Program-made: the position numbers and the translations under genes
Assembly (NCBI GenBank): GCA_902491625.1
Contig: CABUIO010000033.1
Location: 1 to 18,254, forward strand
DNA length: 18,254 nt
Direction of reading: 5' to 3'
Source of the DNA: an uncultured Porphyromonadaceae bacterium
GTDB lineage: Bacteria > Bacteroidota > Bacteroidia > Bacteroidales > Muribaculaceae
In this document: piece after piece, positions 15,500 to 18,254 of the stretch
Numbering within the stretch: the stretch's first letter is position 1
How the letters are laid out: each line of letters begins with the position of its first letter
Notes under the pieces: model-generated
The model's input: only the letters and a program-made list of their open reading frames with translations
Database searches by the model: none
Told to the model about the DNA's origin: nothing

Positions 15500-16828
15500 A
15501 TGTTCCCTCTATCACAGCAACAGCTCGCAAAGGTCATGTCAGACCTTTCCATCACCGACATATCCCGCGCCACCATACGCCAGATCTGCCATCTCGCACA
15601 GATTCTCGGTGAACTCGCCGAAGAAGAATTCGTACACCTGGAGATCGGAAACCCCGGCCTTGAAGCGTCACCCACAGGCGTGCAGGCCGAGTGCCAAAGC
15701 CTCCTCGAAGGTGTCGCCAACAAATATCCCGACATCGGAGGCGTTCCGCAGCTCAAGAAAGCCGGAGCACGCTTCCTCAAGGCCTTCCTCGATATTGACC
15801 TCGGCGAGGGTGCTACGATCGTCCCCACCGTCGGGTCGATGCAGGGCACTTTCTCTGTAATGAATCTCCTTAAGGAGTGTGCCCCCGGCGAACGCGACAC
15901 CATCCTCTTCATCAACCCCGGATTCCCCGCACAGCGCAGCCAGGCGCATCTGCTCGGACTCAAGGAACGCTCTTTCGACATCTACGACTACCGCGGCGAG
16001 GCTCTGCGCGACAAACTCCGCGAGATGCTTGCCGACGGACGAGTCGCAGCCATCATCTACTGCAACCCCAACAATCCCGCGTGGATCAACCTCACGGAAG
16101 ACGAATTGCGCATCCTCGGCGAGGAAGCCACTGCCAACGACGTCATCATAATGGAAGACCTCGCCTACCTCGGCATGGATTTCCGCGTCTACGCAGGCAA
16201 GCCCTTCATGCCTCCCTATGTCCCGACCGTTGCACACTATACCGACAACTATATCCTCTTCGTCTCTGCCTCGAAGATATTCAGCTACGCCGGACAGCGA
16301 ATCGCCATGGCATGCTTCTCCCCCGCGCTCTATTCGCGCAGCTACGAGGGACTGAAAAGCTTCTTCGGCATACCGCGCTTAGGCGACGCCTACGTCTTCG
16401 GAGTGCTCTACGCCCTCTCATCAGGCACCTCACACTCCGCCCAGCGAGCCTTTGCGGCTATGCTCGACGCGGCTGCCGACGGCACCATCGACTTCGTGGC
16501 AGACTGCCATGAATACGCCCGCCGTGCCGCCCTCACCAAGAAGATCTTCACCGACAACGGATTCCACATCATCTACGACCGCGACGCCGACGGACGCCAC
16601 ATCGCCGACGGATTCTTCTTCACCGCCGGCTACGGCGACCTCACCTCCGCCGAACTCCAGCAGGAACTGCTACGCCACGGCGTCAGCGCCATCTCGCTGC
16701 CCTCCACAGGCTCGCGTCAGGAAGGTCTGCGCATCTGCGTCTCAATGATTTCCGACGACAAGACATTTCAGGATCTCGATCGCCGTCTAAAGAATTTCCA
16801 CGATGAACAGCAGCGAAAACAGCATTAA
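15500..16828 (+). CDS. PLP-dependent class I/II aminotransferase
   Basis: A fold-type I aminotransferase of 442 residues. Visible features: GSMQGTF (cofactor phosphate region), CNPNNPAW (188-195), EDLAYLGMDFR (the Asp and Tyr that hold the PLP ring), the Schiff-base Lys259 in SASKIFSYAGQR, and the substrate-carboxylate Arg in EGLRICVSM near the C-terminus. Its place inside the ior operon suggests it converts aromatic amino acids to the 2-oxoacids used by IorAB, or the reverse. The substrate is inferred from context only. An alternative start is the ATG at 15536. Its end overlaps the next gene by 26 bp. Confidence 0.88.
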   Translation: MFPLSQQQLAKVMSDLSITDISRATIRQICHLAQILGELAEEEFVHLEIGNPGLEASPTGVQAECQSLLEGVANKYPDIGGVPQLKKAGARFLKAFLDIDLGEGATIVPTVGSMQGTFSVMNLLKECAPGERDTILFINPGFPAQRSQAHLLGLKERSFDIYDYRGEALRDKLREMLADGRVAAIIYCNPNNPAWINLTEDELRILGEEATANDVIIMEDLAYLGMDFRVYAGKPFMPPYVPTVAHYTDNYILFVSASKIFSYAGQRIAMACFSPALYSRSYEGLKSFFGIPRLGDAYVFGVLYALSSGTSHSAQRAFAAMLDAAADGTIDFVADCHEYARRAALTKKIFTDNGFHIIYDRDADGRHIADGFFFTAGYGDLTSAELQQELLRHGVSAISLPSTGSRQEGLRICVSMISDDKTFQDLDRRLKNFHDEQQRKQH

Positions 16829-18116
16829 ATGGATGAGTGCCGACGATGCCGCACGCCTCGTAAAGAGCGGCGACCGCATCTACGTGCAAGGCTCCACCTC
16901 CGTGCCCGACACACTCCTGCGCGCCATCGCAGCCCGCAGCGGTGAACTCCGCGGCGTCACTTTCTACACCGGTTTCAGCGTCTCCAAAGATCCCGCGCCG
17001 ATCTGCCGCGAAGGGATGGAAGAGAGTTTCTTCGTCGACTCCTTCTTCGTCAGCAACAACGTCCGCCAATGGATAGCCGACGGCAACGGATCCGTGACTC
17101 CGCGTTTCCTCGGCGACGTTCCCGACCTTTTCCGGCGAGGCTACTGGCCTCTTGACGTCGTGCTCCTCAACTGCTCCCTGCCCGACAGCCACGGCTACGT
17201 CAGCTTCGGCGTAGGCGGCGACGTCGCCTGTTCCGCCGTAGAATGCGGACGCACCATCATTGCCCAGATCAACCCCAACATGCCCTTCTCCAACGGCGAC
17301 CCCATCGTCCATGTGAGCCGTCTCGCCGCAGCCGTTAGGGTCGACGATCCGCTCGTGGAGGTTCCCACACCGTCGCCCTCCGAGGCTGAACGCCGCATAG
17401 GCCGGTTTATCGCGCAGGAGATTCCCGACGGCGCCACACTCCAGATCGGCGTCGGAGGCATCCCCAACGCCGTCATAGCCGCCCTGCGCGATCACCGCGA
17501 CCTCGGTCTCCACACCGAAGCCATGACCGACGGAGTGCTACCGCTGCTCAGCGAAGGAATCATCAACAACAGCCGCAAGAAGATACTCCCCGGAAAAAGT
17601 GTCGCGTCGCTCGCACTTGGTTCTCGCAGACTCTACGATTATATGGACCACAACCCGCAGATCATCTTCCGCGACGTCGCATGGACCAACAATCCCGCCA
17701 TTATAGGCGCCAATCCTGCCGTCATGTCCATCAACTCATGCCTTGAGATAGACCTTACCGGACAGATCTGCGCCGACTCCATAGGCGACCGCATATTTTC
17801 CGGCGTAGGAGGACAGCACGACTTCGTCACAGGGGCCAACATCAGCGAAGGTGGCAAATCCTTCATCGCCATGCTCGCCACATCCTCCAAAGGCCACAAC
17901 AAGATCAAGGCACACCTCACGCCCGGCGCGGGAGTCGTCACGACACGTTTCGCCGCCGAATACATCGTGACGGAATACGGCATAGCCAACCTGCGCGGCA
18001 AGAATCTCATCCAGCGTGCCAAAGCCCTCATAGGCCTCGCCGCACCGCAATTCCGCGAGGAACTTGACCGCGAAGCCCGACAGCGCTTCGGACGCGCCTA
18101 CTCGGCTCAGTACTGA
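16803..18116 (+). CDS. acetyl-CoA hydrolase/CoA-transferase family protein
   Basis: A class I CoA-transferase-type enzyme of 437 residues, in the acetyl-CoA hydrolase / 4-hydroxybutyrate CoA-transferase family. Visible features: VQGSTSVPDTLL (about 29-40), the Gly-rich GVGGIPNAVIAAL, TEAMTDGVLPL, the catalytic Glu315 in NSCLEIDLTGQ (which forms the glutamyl-CoA intermediate in this family), and GVGGQHDFVTGA. In this operon it most likely moves CoA from arylacetyl-CoA to acetate, or releases arylacetate. In reverse it could activate arylacetate. The start at 16803 lies inside the aminotransferase (26-bp overlap), which suggests coupled translation. It is the last gene before the terminator. 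Confidence 0.9.
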   Translation: MNSSENSIKWMSADDAARLVKSGDRIYVQGSTSVPDTLLRAIAARSGELRGVTFYTGFSVSKDPAPICREGMEESFFVDSFFVSNNVRQWIADGNGSVTPRFLGDVPDLFRRGYWPLDVVLLNCSLPDSHGYVSFGVGGDVACSAVECGRTIIAQINPNMPFSNGDPIVHVSRLAAAVRVDDPLVEVPTPSPSEAERRIGRFIAQEIPDGATLQIGVGGIPNAVIAALRDHRDLGLHTEAMTDGVLPLLSEGIINNSRKKILPGKSVASLALGSRRLYDYMDHNPQIIFRDVAWTNNPAIIGANPAVMSINSCLEIDLTGQICADSIGDRIFSGVGGQHDFVTGANISEGGKSFIAMLATSSKGHNKIKAHLTPGAGVVTTRFAAEYIVTEYGIANLRGKNLIQRAKALIGLAAPQFREELDREARQRFGRAYSAQY

Positions 18117-18142
18117 CCAACCAAACCATAACGCACCCGCAC

Positions 18143-18179
18143 AGACTTGCCTGTTTCACATTTCAGGCAAGTCTTTTTT
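18143..18179 (+). terminator. intrinsic terminator of the ior operon
   Basis: A perfect 11-bp stem (AGACTTGCCTG / CAGGCAAGTCT) with a 10-nt loop ends in six T residues (18174-18179). It lies 27 bp after the stop of the CoA-transferase gene. Confidence 0.92.
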
Positions 18180-18200
18180 ATTAATTTAAGAGTTACTTAA

Positions 18201-18254
18201 GAGGTTGTTTAATAATGCTTGTTAACGACAGGGTCGAGAATTTTGGAGCGGATT
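18201..18254 (-). mobile_element. MITE copy 3 (partial, inverted, cut by window end)
   Basis: The 54 bases from GAGGTTGTTTAATAAT to the window end match the reverse complement of the right end of copy 1, with 2 differences by my count. TAA (18198-18200) precedes it, the reverse complement of the TTA flanking the other copies. It sits 21 bp after the terminator T tract. The rest lies outside the window. Confidence 0.85.

Overview
The window looks like a chromosomal segment of a gut-type Bacteroidales bacterium; a Muribaculaceae-like lineage is my best guess, by inference only. The evidence is: five places with the Bacteroidetes -33/-7 promoter form (TTTG, 19-20 bp, TAnnTTTG); the order ileS, dksA-like, lspA, DUF4296 lipoprotein, which I know as a Bacteroidetes arrangement; a DksA-like protein with the degenerate zinc finger seen in that phylum; and GC-rich genes separated by AT-rich spacers.

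Layout, left to right. Positions 1-360 are a non-coding leader with a perfect 20-bp palindrome, a helically phased array of GTGAATAAT motifs and a good promoter. It drives a plus-strand RepA/DnaB-like AAA ATPase gene (370-1874) that is broken by a 323-bp insertion. Convergent to it is a minus-strand operon read right to left: ddl, ileS, dksA-like, lspA, DUF4296 lipoprotein (8933 down to 1891). A second copy of the 323-bp element has landed in the last codons of ileS and splits this operon. Positions 8934-9886 are a long ddl leader with repeats, then AT-rich DNA with no gene. Next come a minus-strand XRE-type regulator with palindromic operator-like sites (9887-10513), a 0.9-kb structured intergenic stretch with one doubtful small ORF, and a GNAT acetyltransferase with an unusual internal insertion (11421-12923). 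Divergent from it, iorA, iorB, an aminotransferase and an acetyl-CoA hydrolase/CoA-transferase form a compact plus-strand operon (13224-18116) that ends in a strong intrinsic terminator. A third copy of the element, inverted and cut by the window edge, starts at 18201.

How the genes work together. The ior operon reads as one pathway: an aminotransferase makes aryl 2-oxoacids from aromatic amino acids, IorAB converts them to arylacetyl-CoA, and the CoA transferase/hydrolase releases arylacetate. The same set could run in reverse to make aromatic amino acids from arylacetates. Neither IorA nor IorB has a visible Fe-S cluster motif. The minus-strand operon combines cell-wall precursor synthesis (Ddl), translation (IleS), transcription control (DksA-like) and lipoprotein maturation (LspA beside a lipoprotein).

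The most notable discovery-type signal is the repeat family. Two full copies are both exactly 323 bp, about 97.5% identical by my count, with about 34-bp terminal inverted repeats beginning GAG and TTA target duplications; a third partial copy matches. The element encodes no transposase. It looks like a MITE mobilised by an IS5-family (IS1031-group-like) transposase; that family assignment is inference. It has changed two host genes in readable ways: it splits the ATPase and rewrites the C-terminus of IleRS.
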